From: Lachnospiraceae bacterium GAM79
GTDB taxonomy: Bacteria; Bacillota; Clostridia; Lachnospirales; Lachnospiraceae
Direction: 5' to 3'
DNA length: 64,000 bases
Assembly: GCA_020735665.1 (NCBI GenBank)
Contig: CP085928.1
Location: forward strand, 2,340,501 to 2,404,500
This document shows positions 33,395 to 41,635 of the stretch, piece after piece. A program made the translations under genes and the position numbers. A model generated the notes under the pieces. That model had not been told where the DNA came from, did no database searches, and saw only the letters and a list, made by a program, of their open reading frames with translations. Numbering within the stretch: the first letter of the stretch is position 1; each line of letters starts with the position of its first letter.

Positions 33395-34660
33395 TTATTT
33401 TTCGTTCAGATCCACATTCCAGAAGCCGTCTAATGTAGCAAAATAATCATCCGGTGTCTCTGCCCTGCGGATCAGTTTGGTACTGCCGTCTTCACAGAGG
33501 AGAACCTCTGCGGATTTCAGCTTGCCGTTATAGTTATATCCCATTGCAAAGCCATGTGCACCTGTATCATGAATTACCAGAATATCTCCCATATCGATCT
33601 TTGGAAGCATACGATCAATCGCAAATTTATCATTATTCTCACACAGCGAACCTGTTACATCGTATTTGTGGTCGCATGGTTCATTCTCTTTACCAAGAAC
33701 TGTAATATGGTGATATGCACCATACATGGCAGGCCGCATCAGATTAACTGCGCATGCATCTACACCGATATATTCCTTGTGTGTATGTTTCTCATGAATC
33801 GCTGTTGTGATCAAATGGCCATAAGGAGCCAACATGAATCGTCCAAGCTCTGTGTAAAGAGCTACGTCACCCATTCCTGCAGGAACCAGGATCTCCTCAT
33901 ATACCTTTCTTACGCCTTCGCCGATCGCAAGGATATCATTCGGCTCTTTATCCGGTGTATACGGAACGCCTACGCCGCCTGACAGATTGATAAAGTCAAG
34001 CTTTACGCCTGTCTTTTCCTTAATCTCAACCGCTACCTCAAATAAGGTTCTTGCAAGAACCGGATAGTAGTCATTCGTCACTGTATTGCTTGCAAGAAAT
34101 GCATGCATTCCAAATCTCTTTACACCTTTGCCCTTCAGGATACGATACGCCTCAATGATCTGATCCTTGGTCATACCATACTTGGCATCTCCGGGGTTGT
34201 CCATGATTGTTGTGGAAATAGAGAAGGTTCCACCCGGATTATATCTGCAGCAGATCTTCTCAGGAATTCCTGCTGTCTTTTCAAGGAAGTCAATATGTGT
34301 GAAATCATCCAGATTGATCGTTGCACCAAGCTTCTTAGCAAGAACAAATTCTTCTGCCGGCGTATCATTGGATGAAAACATGATCTCGTCTCCGGTAAAT
34401 CCCAGTTTATCTGACATCATAAGCTCTGTCAGTGATGAGCAGTCCGTACCGCATCCCTCTTCCTTTAAGATACGAAGAATAGTAGGATTTGGAGTCGCCT
34501 TTACCGCAAAGAACTCCTTAAATCCCTTATTCCATGAAAATGCCTGATATAACTTTCTTGCATTTTCTCTGATTCCTTTTTCGTCATAAAGATGAAATGG
34601 TGTTGGGTATTTCTTAATCATCTCATCAACCTGTGCTTTTGTTACAAATGGTGTCTTCAT
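33395..34660 (-). CDS. lysA: Diaminopimelate decarboxylase family enzyme
   Basis: A 421-residue fold-type III PLP enzyme that converts meso-diaminopimelate to lysine, the last step of lysine synthesis. Lys54 in FFAVKATPNP binds PLP. Further motifs are INLSGGVGVPY (phosphate loop), TELGRFM and GSLCENNDKF (partner-subunit Cys), with the C-terminal IHDTGAHGFAMGYNYN segment. The variant GVGV phosphate loop is typical of a clostridial branch. No lysine riboswitch is seen in the 129 bp upstream. The acyl-CoA synthetase gene precedes it on the same strand but is probably a separate unit. Confidence 0.9.
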   Translation of the reverse strand: MKTPFVTKAQVDEMIKKYPTPFHLYDEKGIRENARKLYQAFSWNKGFKEFFAVKATPNPTILRILKEEGCGTDCSSLTELMMSDKLGFTGDEIMFSSNDTPAEEFVLAKKLGATINLDDFTHIDFLEKTAGIPEKICCRYNPGGTFSISTTIMDNPGDAKYGMTKDQIIEAYRILKGKGVKRFGMHAFLASNTVTNDYYPVLARTLFEVAVEIKEKTGVKLDFINLSGGVGVPYTPDKEPNDILAIGEGVRKVYEEILVPAGMGDVALYTELGRFMLAPYGHLITTAIHEKHTHKEYIGVDACAVNLMRPAMYGAYHHITVLGKENEPCDHKYDVTGSLCENNDKFAIDRMLPKIDMGDILVIHDTGAHGFAMGYNYNGKLKSAEVLLCEDGSTKLIRRAETPDDYFATLDGFWNVDLNEK

Positions 34661-34789
34661 GATTATCTTACCTTCCTGTTGTATTTTGTGATTCCGACTA
34701 TATATTTAAGCACACACATCTGAGTTTGTAAAGAACACATATCAGATTCTGCTTTCTCTATCTGTATAATGCCACGATCTGTGATCTCT

Positions 34790-36424
34790 TTATGCATTAT
34801 TCTCGGCTGCAACAAGGTTATCGCTCTTATGCTTCTTACGAAGGAGCGGCTTCTCGATCTTACCGGTTGCATTTCTCGGTACATCCTCAAAAATAATCCT
34901 TCTTGGTCTCTTATATCTTGGAAGTTCCTTACAAAATTCATTGATTTCATCTTCGGTACATTCCATGCCATCCTTTGTCTCAATAATTGCCGCTGTAATC
35001 TCACCGAGTCTCGGATCCGCAAGTCCGATAACAGCTACATCCTTGATCTTCGGATATTTACTTAAGAAATTCTCAATCTGTACCGGGTAGATATTCTCAC
35101 CACCGCTGATGATGACATCCTTCTTACGGTCAACCAGATAGATAAATCCATCTGCGTCCTGTTCCGCCATATCTCCGGTATACAGCCATCCGTCTTTTAA
35201 TGTCTCAGCCGTTGCTTCTGGATTCTTATAATAACAGGTCATAACACCGGGACCTTTTAATATCAGTTCTCCGACATCTCCCTGCTTCACATCTTTACCA
35301 TCTTCATCTACAATGCGCACCTGCCATCCATATCCCGGAACGCCGATCGCACCGACTTTATCGATATTCTCAACACCCAGATGTACCGCGCCCGGTCCGA
35401 TAGACTCTGACAGACCATAGTTCGTATCATACTGATGATGCGGGAAGTATTCTTTCCAACGTTTGATCAGGCTCTGTGGAACCGGCTGTGCTCCGATATG
35501 CATCAGTCTCCACTGATCCAGCTTATAATCCGATAATTTTACTTCACCTGATTCTAATGCCAGCAACAGATCCTGTGCCCATGGTACTAACAGCCATACA
35601 ATGGTACACTGTTCATCTGATACGGTCTGAAGAATAGTCTTTGCATTAACGCCCTTTAACAGAACTGCTTTTCCGCCTGTGATCAGACTTCCGAACCAAT
35701 GCATCTTTGCCCCTGTATGATATAAAGGCGGAATACATAAGAATACATCATCCTTTGTCTGTCCATGGTGCTTCTGTTCCACCGTAGCTGCATGCATCAG
35801 GCTCTCATGGTTATGTAAGATTGCTTTCGGGAAACCCGTAGTTCCTGATGAAAAATAAATTGCCGCATCGTCGCTGTCCTTGATATCTCTTTTCTCAAAG
35901 GTACTGGAACAGTTTGCCGTAAGCTTATCATAGTCCTCTGCAAATGTCGGACAGTTACCGCCTGCGTATAACAAAATACGCTTCTCTGCAATCTCATCTA
36001 CAACTGTTTCTACTCGTCCGATAAATTCCGGACCGAATACCAGAACATCCACATCTGCAAGCTCTACACAGTATTTGATCTCCTCTGCATCATAACGGAA
36101 ATTAAGCGGTACTGCCAAAGCTCCTGTCTTTAATGCTCCAAAATAGATCGGAAGCCATTCCAGACAGTTCATCATCAGTATACCGATCTTATCTCCTTTC
36201 CGGATTCCTCTGGAGACCAGAAGATTTGCAAAACGATTTGCTTTCTCGTTAAATACATTCCACGTGATCTCTCTTCTATACTGACAGGTTGGATTCGCCT
36301 CGATCAGCTCATATTCTCTCCATGTTACTCTCCTTGTCTCTGTGACATCAGGATTAATCTCAACCAGTGCTACGTCATCCCCGAATTCTCTGGCATTTCT
36401 TTCCAGATAATCTATAATCGGCAT
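34790..36424 (-). CDS. AMP-forming acyl-CoA synthetase / adenylate-forming ligase
   Basis: A 544-residue ANL-superfamily enzyme that activates a carboxylic acid through an acyl-adenylate and usually transfers it to CoA. The P-loop-like motif is YFSSGTTGFPKA; further motifs are the NYGLSES substrate/ATP segment, GWLYTGDMAEQDADG with the hinge Asp, and DRKKDVIISGGENIYP. The catalytic C-terminal Lys is in NATGKIEK. Closest in look to medium/long-chain fatty acyl-CoA ligases; the substrate is not predictable. The N-terminal part includes a family-specific insertion (about 35-55). The ATG at 36424, 9 nt after GGAGG, is preferred to 36430. A promoter with a palindromic operator lies upstream. Confidence 0.88.
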   Translation of the reverse strand: MPIIDYLERNAREFGDDVALVEINPDVTETRRVTWREYELIEANPTCQYRREITWNVFNEKANRFANLLVSRGIRKGDKIGILMMNCLEWLPIYFGALKTGALAVPLNFRYDAEEIKYCVELADVDVLVFGPEFIGRVETVVDEIAEKRILLYAGGNCPTFAEDYDKLTANCSSTFEKRDIKDSDDAAIYFSSGTTGFPKAILHNHESLMHAATVEQKHHGQTKDDVFLCIPPLYHTGAKMHWFGSLITGGKAVLLKGVNAKTILQTVSDEQCTIVWLLVPWAQDLLLALESGEVKLSDYKLDQWRLMHIGAQPVPQSLIKRWKEYFPHHQYDTNYGLSESIGPGAVHLGVENIDKVGAIGVPGYGWQVRIVDEDGKDVKQGDVGELILKGPGVMTCYYKNPEATAETLKDGWLYTGDMAEQDADGFIYLVDRKKDVIISGGENIYPVQIENFLSKYPKIKDVAVIGLADPRLGEITAAIIETKDGMECTEDEINEFCKELPRYKRPRRIIFEDVPRNATGKIEKPLLRKKHKSDNLVAAENNA

Positions 36425-36466
36425 TTCCATATTCCTCCATACATTGTAACTTTTTCGCTCAAACGC

Positions 36467-36480
36467 TTTAACGCGTTAAA
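36467..36480. promoter_or_regulatory. Perfect 14-bp palindromic operator candidate
   Basis: TTTAACGCGTTAAA is a perfect palindrome 15-28 bp downstream of the -10 box of the acyl-CoA synthetase promoter and about 43 bp before the start codon. The central CG dyad resembles LacI-family operators. A repressor bound here would block transcript elongation. Confidence 0.55.
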
Positions 36481-36494
36481 CATCCATACCCTTT

Positions 36495-36523
36495 AGTATA
36501 CTCAATCTCCCTTGAATACACAA
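36495..36523 (-). promoter_or_regulatory. Acyl-CoA synthetase promoter
   Basis: On the minus strand, TTGTGT (36518-36523), a 17-bp spacer and TATACT (36495-36500). The promoter begins just 11 bp inside the intergenic gap after the prepilin peptidase coding end. Confidence 0.55.
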
Positions 36524-36533
36524 GCAGTTTTTT

Positions 36534-37286
36534 CTATATCTCAGGATTCATAGCCGCTTTTATAAAATCGATGTAATGATTCATGATGATATTTCCACAG
36601 AAAAGTGCGATCGCAAGCCCCACGCTTAAGAACGGGCCAAATGCAAAATGGTCGTTTTTACCATGACTTCTGCGAACCAGACAGATCACACCATAGATTC
36701 CGCCAAGGATCAAACCGATAAAGAAACCGACCACTGTTGCTTTCCAGCCAAGCAAGAAGCCGGCAGCGAACATCAGCTTGATATCTCCGCCGCCAAAGCC
36801 TTCCGGAATAAACAGAACGATCAGATATAAAGGAAGGCTGATACAGATCATTCCGATCAGTCTGGATACGATCGTAACCTCATCCATTGCAAGAAACTCA
36901 GATCCCGGAACTGCATCCGACACGAACTGAAGGATCAGAGATACCACGCCCATCACAAAGATAATGACATTCAGCATAAATGGGATCTCCATGGTATCCA
37001 TATCTATAAAGGTCACTACGGTAAGAACTGCCAGAAACAGAAAATAAATAATCCCCTGTAATCCCATACCGAAAAATCCGGTAAATAAAACCGCTGCCAC
37101 ACCGCCAAATATAACAATCCCTGCATTTCTGAATTTTCCCGGTTCGTGCAACCGCTCTAACTGCTGCTTCTCCGGTATCCGGTAGATCACCTTTGTCAAC
37201 AGATAGAAAATCGCCATACCTGCAATAAAAAATCCGAGGCAGACTGCCACCCTGCCAACTGTTCCTGATATCTCCAACCACGCCAT
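36534..37286 (-). CDS. A24-family prepilin peptidase
   Basis: A 250-residue membrane aspartyl protease of the type IV prepilin peptidase family. The two catalytic Asp are visible: Asp95 in TFIDMDTMEIP and Asp168 in GFGGGDIKLM. About seven membrane helices are predicted. The N-terminal methylase domain with paired Cys, found in PilD-type enzymes, is absent or reduced, so it looks like a cleavage-only enzyme of the TadV/CpaA or ComC-derived kind. No pilin, pilus ATPase or secretin gene is in the window. The GAAAGGGG site precedes the ATG at 37286. It could process Flp/Tad or competence pilins encoded elsewhere. Confidence 0.88.
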   Translation of the reverse strand: MAWLEISGTVGRVAVCLGFFIAGMAIFYLLTKVIYRIPEKQQLERLHEPGKFRNAGIVIFGGVAAVLFTGFFGMGLQGIIYFLFLAVLTVVTFIDMDTMEIPFMLNVIIFVMGVVSLILQFVSDAVPGSEFLAMDEVTIVSRLIGMICISLPLYLIVLFIPEGFGGGDIKLMFAAGFLLGWKATVVGFFIGLILGGIYGVICLVRRSHGKNDHFAFGPFLSVGLAIALFCGNIIMNHYIDFIKAAMNPEI

Positions 37287-37389
37287 ATGTTTATACCCCT
37301 TTCACCTTTCATCTGTTTATAACTGCCTGCAAATCATCATTTCTATCTCTCATGAATAATTCCGGCATGAGCTTTACAACTGTTTATTT

Positions 37390-38229
37390 CTATCGCATAA
37401 CCACATTATATACTTCACGCTTTGGAACGCCACGGTCTGCTGCCGCCTGTTTGATCGCGTCCTTTTTCGTCATGCCCTGTTTCTCATACATAGCGACATG
37501 TTCCTCTATCGTCATCGAAAGGAACTCCTGCTGCCTCTCTGCTTTTGCCGCAGCCACATCCATTCCCTCGATCACCATTACATATTCGCCCCTCGGTTCA
37601 TGCTCTTCATAATAATTGATTGCCTCTGACAACACGAACTGCTCGATTGTTTCATGCCGTTTCGTAAGTTCCCGGCAAAGTGTAATCTTCCGGTCGCCAA
37701 GTGTATCAAATAATTCCGCAAGTGTCTTCTGTAATCGGTGTGGTGCTTCATAGATCACCATCGTTCTGGTCTCATCCTTTAACTCTGCAAGAACCTCTGC
37801 CTTTTCTTTCTTATCCTGTGGCAGAAATGCTTCAAATGCAAACCGTCTGGTCGGCAGTCCCGATGAGATCAGTGCCGTGATACAGGCGCATGCCCCCGGT
37901 ACTGCTGTTACCGTCACTCCTGCCGCAAGTGCCTGCCGTACCAGTTCCTCACCCGGATCTGAGATCCCCGGTGTTCCGGCATCCGTTATAACTGCAATAT
38001 TTGTTCCTGTAAGAAGCTTGTCCACCAGAACCTTTGCTTTATCATATTTATTAAATTCATGGTAACTGGTCATCGGTGTTTTTATCTCAAAATGATTTAA
38101 CAGCTTGATACTGTTTCTCGTATCCTCTGCTGCGATCAGATCCACCTCTGACAGTGTGCGTACCGCCCGGAATGTCATATCTTCGAGATTCCCGATCGGC
38201 GTAGCGACCAGATATAATATACCTGCCAT
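37390..38229 (-). CDS. rsmI: 16S rRNA (cytidine1402-2'-O)-methyltransferase
   Basis: A 279-residue SAM-dependent tetrapyrrole-methylase-fold enzyme that methylates the ribose of C1402 in the decoding centre. Motifs are LVATPIGNLEDMTFRAV at the N-terminus, ITDAGTPGISDPG, and VPGACACITALISSGLPTRRF. The C-terminal tail has the small RsmI domain, ending TKKDAIKQAAADRGVPKREVY. It is 24 nt downstream of trmN6 and belongs to the tmk-holB-PSP1-trmN6-rsmI group. A GGAGA site precedes the ATG. Confidence 0.95.
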   Translation of the reverse strand: MAGILYLVATPIGNLEDMTFRAVRTLSEVDLIAAEDTRNSIKLLNHFEIKTPMTSYHEFNKYDKAKVLVDKLLTGTNIAVITDAGTPGISDPGEELVRQALAAGVTVTAVPGACACITALISSGLPTRRFAFEAFLPQDKKEKAEVLAELKDETRTMVIYEAPHRLQKTLAELFDTLGDRKITLCRELTKRHETIEQFVLSEAINYYEEHEPRGEYVMVIEGMDVAAAKAERQQEFLSMTIEEHVAMYEKQGMTKKDAIKQAAADRGVPKREVYNVVMR

Positions 38230-38253
38230 GTAGATTCTCCTGTTCTGTCTGTT

Positions 38254-39009
38254 TTATTTCTTTGCTTCCCCTTCATATGTATCGAGAAGCTGCTCCGTGT
38301 AAACACCCGGTTCTTTATAGACGATCAGCGGCGGCTCGATCTTGATTCTGGAATTACCGCCCTTTACGCCCTCTACGATCACCATATTCGGTTCTTTATC
38401 AATATATGGATGAATAAGCTGCATCCGTTTCGGTTCCAGTCCATTTGCCAGCAGCCCTTCAAAAATCTCTGCCAGCCGGAACGGCTTATGTATCATATAG
38501 AAGCTGCCACCCGGTTTCAGCAGATATGCCGCTGCCTCTATCACATCTGAAAGCGTCACGCAGATCTCATGTCTGGCAATATTCTTCGGCTCGTCAGGAT
38601 TTGTCAGTCCATGATTCCCGCTGATATACGGCGGATTCGATGTAACGATATCAAAAGAGGCCTTCCTGTAATTACAGGAGACCTCTCTGATATCTCCATG
38701 ATCGATTCGAACCTTCTGTTCCAGATCATTTAATCTGACACTCTTTCCTGCCATCTCTGCACAGGCATCCTGAATCTCCAGACCGACAAACTGACAGGTT
38801 CCGTCAGGCGGTTCCTTTGCTGCCAGCAGGATCGGTATAACACCGGTTCCCGTTCCAAGATCCATGTACATGCCATCCCGTCTGTGCTTTACAAAATTTG
38901 CCAGCAGTACAGCATCCATGCCAAAGCAGAACATATTGGGATTCTGTATGATCTGATACCCCTTGCATTGCAGATCATCTATACGTTCATCAGGGAGAAG
39001 ATCAATCAT
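38254..39009 (-). CDS. trmN6: tRNA1(Val) adenine-37 N6-methyltransferase family protein
   Basis: A 251-residue class I SAM methyltransferase (YabB/TrmN6 family). SAM-binding motif I is MDLGTGTGVIPILLA, and the N6-adenine signature is SNPPY. The protein begins MIDLLPDERIDDLQ, the usual start of this family. The ATG overlaps the PSP1 stop (ATGATTGA), so translation is coupled; a longer frame to 39069 lies inside the PSP1 gene and is rejected. Followed 24 nt later by rsmI, as in Bacillus (yabB-yabC-like order). Confidence 0.88.
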   Translation of the reverse strand: MIDLLPDERIDDLQCKGYQIIQNPNMFCFGMDAVLLANFVKHRRDGMYMDLGTGTGVIPILLAAKEPPDGTCQFVGLEIQDACAEMAGKSVRLNDLEQKVRIDHGDIREVSCNYRKASFDIVTSNPPYISGNHGLTNPDEPKNIARHEICVTLSDVIEAAAYLLKPGGSFYMIHKPFRLAEIFEGLLANGLEPKRMQLIHPYIDKEPNMVIVEGVKGGNSRIKIEPPLIVYKEPGVYTEQLLDTYEGEAKK

Positions 39010-39910
39010 CAAATTTGGATTTTCCTCCCTTATCTTCCAGCGCCTCCAGTGCTTTATATTCCTCGTCACTGATACGCTCTGTATTTCTTCGTTTCTTCGG
39101 TTTGAACTTCAGTTCACTGACCGGATACTCCATAACCTCTTTATTATCATCCTTATCCGTAACCACGATCCTTACTTTCTGACGAAGTACGCTTACAGAT
39201 AAGACTTCACCCTTATTTCCATCCACTGTCCGAACAAAATCTCCGACATTTGGAAGCTTCTCATTCAGATACTCATATGTGTCCTGTTCATGTTTCAGAC
39301 AGCACATCAGTCTTCCGCATACTCCGGATATCTTTGTCGGGTTCAATGACAGATTCTGTTCCTTTGCCATCTTGATCGATACCGGAACGAACTCTGACAA
39401 ATGCTCATGGCAGCACAGCTCCCTGCCACAGATACCGATACCGCCAACCATCTTCGTCTCATCACGAACACCGATCTGACGGAGCTCGATCCTTGTCTTG
39501 AATACAGATGCCAGATCCTTTACCAGTTCACGGAAATCAATTCTTCCATCTGCGGTAAAGTAGAACAGTACTTTATTATTGTCAAATGTATACTCGGCCT
39601 CGATCAGCTTCATATCAAGCTTATGTTTTGCAATCTTCTCTTTACAGATAGCAAATGCCTTCTTGCTCTTTTCTTTATTATCTTCGTGTCTTTTCTTATC
39701 TTCATCAGTAGCTACTCTTATGATCGTCTTTAAAGTGGATACGATCTTACCATCGTCTATGTTCCGCTTACCCAGTACAACTTTTCCGAATTCTACACCA
39801 CGGGCAGTTTCTACGATAACAAATTGTCCACACTCAACATCATGGTCTCCCGGTGAAAAGAAATAAATCTTACCATTCGGTCTGAACCGAACTCCAATGA
39901 TCTCTTTCAT
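39002..39910 (-). CDS. ricT: PSP1-domain protein, RicT/YaaT-like
   Basis: A 302-residue homolog of B. subtilis YaaT/RicT, part of the Y-complex that binds Fe-S clusters and helps RNase Y mature operon mRNAs and affects sporulation. The PSP1 core covers about 50-210. Cysteine motifs are GICGRELCCHEH and GVCGRLMCCLKHE, which fit Fe-S ligation. The C-terminal region contains VRTVDGNKGEVLSVSVLRQKVRI and a charged tail. The start overlaps the holB stop by 1 bp (TAATG). The context next to tmk and holB matches Bacillus. Confidence 0.9.
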   Translation of the reverse strand: MKEIIGVRFRPNGKIYFFSPGDHDVECGQFVIVETARGVEFGKVVLGKRNIDDGKIVSTLKTIIRVATDEDKKRHEDNKEKSKKAFAICKEKIAKHKLDMKLIEAEYTFDNNKVLFYFTADGRIDFRELVKDLASVFKTRIELRQIGVRDETKMVGGIGICGRELCCHEHLSEFVPVSIKMAKEQNLSLNPTKISGVCGRLMCCLKHEQDTYEYLNEKLPNVGDFVRTVDGNKGEVLSVSVLRQKVRIVVTDKDDNKEVMEYPVSELKFKPKKRRNTERISDEEYKALEALEDKGGKSKFDD

Positions 39911-40902
39911 TATTTATTCTCCTTTATAGTCAGAAGCATAAGTTCCATAGCCACATCAAAGTTAACATTTGCTTCCAGACGGATCTTCGCCTTATCCATT
40001 GCCTTTAAGACATCCTCAATTCCCTCATAGGAGATGTGGGATGACTGCTTGCGGATATCCGTATAATATTCCTTGAACATCAGCCGTCCGGCATTTCCGG
40101 TGATCTTTAACATCAGGATATCGCGATACCACATCATCATCAGATCAATATAATCACCGATCTTTAACTTGTGATGGTTCATATTCTTGATCGCAAACAT
40201 AATATCGTCGACTGTCATATCCGGGATCTTGCGAAGAACACCTGTTACATCCTCTATGATTTCCTTGTATTCGTCACTGGTCGCAAGTCGGATCGCCTTA
40301 CCCAGATTACCCTGTGCAAAGTCCATACAGAAATCCGCTTTTTCCTTTGGAAGCTTCAGCTCATTCATCAGATAGTCCAGTACATCCCGCTCTCTGACAG
40401 GCTTAATATTCAGTACGATACATCTGGAAATGATCGTCGGAAGAATCTTGTCAATATTGCTGGTCAACAGGAAAATGATCGCATACTCCGGTGGCTCCTC
40501 GATCGTCTTAAGCAGAGCATTCTGTGCATTTGCATTTAAAAGCTGTGCATCGTCGATCACATAGATCTTATACCGGCTGCTATACGGTTTGATCGTTATA
40601 TCCTTATTTACCTGATCACGGATTTCCTCTACAGAGATCACATTTGGTTTGTCATGTGTGACCCATGTAACATCCGGCTGATTATCCGTATCCATCTGCT
40701 TGCATGATTTGCACTTGCAGCATGGCTCCGTTCCGCCTTCTTCACACTCCAGAGTCTTGATTATGGCACGCGTCAGAGTCTTTTTACCACTGCCTTCTTC
40801 TCCATTTATAATATAGCCCTGGGATACCTTTCCCATCTCTATACTTCTCTTAAAATGCTGGATTATATCTTCATGTCCGATAATTTCAGAAAATTCTATC
40901 AT
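39910..40902 (-). CDS. holB: DNA polymerase III, delta prime subunit
   Basis: A 330-residue clamp-loader subunit that helps load the sliding clamp. The P-loop region reads NGEEGSGKKTLTRAI; a zinc-binding cluster CCKCKSCKQMD follows; the Walker B-like region is KIYVIDDAQLLNANAQNALLKTIEEPP, and sensor 1 is LLTSNIDKILPTIISRC. The SRC motif is typical of delta prime. An AAGGAGAAG site precedes the ATG at 40902. It lies 19 nt after tmk and overlaps PSP1. Confidence 0.93.
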   Translation of the reverse strand: MIEFSEIIGHEDIIQHFKRSIEMGKVSQGYIINGEEGSGKKTLTRAIIKTLECEEGGTEPCCKCKSCKQMDTDNQPDVTWVTHDKPNVISVEEIRDQVNKDITIKPYSSRYKIYVIDDAQLLNANAQNALLKTIEEPPEYAIIFLLTSNIDKILPTIISRCIVLNIKPVRERDVLDYLMNELKLPKEKADFCMDFAQGNLGKAIRLATSDEYKEIIEDVTGVLRKIPDMTVDDIMFAIKNMNHHKLKIGDYIDLMMMWYRDILMLKITGNAGRLMFKEYYTDIRKQSSHISYEGIEDVLKAMDKAKIRLEANVNFDVAMELMLLTIKENK

Positions 40903-40921
40903 GCTCTTCTCCTTGCTTATG

Positions 40922-41548
40922 CTATGGTCTTGCCAGCCATTTTTCTACATACGAAATTATTATATCATGTATTGCTTCTTTTGGCAAAGCCGCATCAACT
41001 TTTACGATACGGTCAGGATTCATCTCAGCAAGGCATCTGTAACCCTCGACAACCTTCTTATGGAACTCCAGACTTTCCTGCTCCATACGATCAAGCTCTG
41101 CCTGGTTTTTCTTTCTGGCAATGCCGGCTTCCGCATCCAGATCCATTAAAAATGTCATATCCGGCAGGATACCCTGTAAGGCAAATTCATTCACCTTATA
41201 AACAGTATCAATTCCGAGTCCCCGTCCGATTCCCTGATATACAGCTGACGAATCTACGAAACGATCAGCGATAACTGCCTTGCCTGCAGATAATGCCGGC
41301 TTGATATTCTCTTTTACAAGCTGTGCTCTCGCTGCCGCATATAATAACAACTCTGTCATATATCCCATCTCTGTAAAATCTTTATTCAAAATGACTTCAC
41401 GGATCGCTTCGCTAACCGCATTTCCGCCCGGATCTCTGGTTATGAGTACGTCATATCCTTTTTTATTCAGATAGTCCTTTAACAGCTCGATCTGTGTTGT
41501 CTTGCCGGCTCCGTCCGGTCCTTCCATCGTTATAAATATTCCCTGCAT
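40922..41548 (-). CDS. tmk: Thymidylate kinase
   Basis: A 208-residue dTMP kinase that makes dTDP for DNA synthesis. The P-loop is EGPDGAGKTT, the DR(Y/F/H) motif is DRFVDSSAVYQGIGRG, and the LID region follows TFLMDLDAEAG. The ATG at 41548 is preferred, with AAGGAG 10 nt upstream; the ATG at 41557 would lie 1 nt from the site. It is the first of the tmk-holB-ricT-trmN6-rsmI run. Confidence 0.95.
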   Translation of the reverse strand: MQGIFITMEGPDGAGKTTQIELLKDYLNKKGYDVLITRDPGGNAVSEAIREVILNKDFTEMGYMTELLLYAAARAQLVKENIKPALSAGKAVIADRFVDSSAVYQGIGRGLGIDTVYKVNEFALQGILPDMTFLMDLDAEAGIARKKNQAELDRMEQESLEFHKKVVEGYRCLAEMNPDRIVKVDAALPKEAIHDIIISYVEKWLARP

Positions 41549-41635
41549 ATGTTCCATACTCCTTTATCTGTTTTATCATATCGCCAATCCGGATCCAATT
41601 ACCGAACCCTTTTGACAGCCCCAAATGTTATTGTA

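Noticed and set aside
34661-34789. Lysine riboswitch upstream of lysA
   Set aside because: The region is too short at 129 bp and lacks the L-box core.
34663-35022. 119-codon minus-strand open frame overlapping the acyl-CoA synthetase end
   Set aside because: Out-of-frame shadow with Arg/Gln-rich composition and no ribosome site; most of it lies within the synthetase gene.
36898-37281. 127-codon minus-strand open frame within the prepilin peptidase gene
   Set aside because: It is in another frame of the same strand; the overlapping frame has the catalytic Asp motifs and membrane helices.
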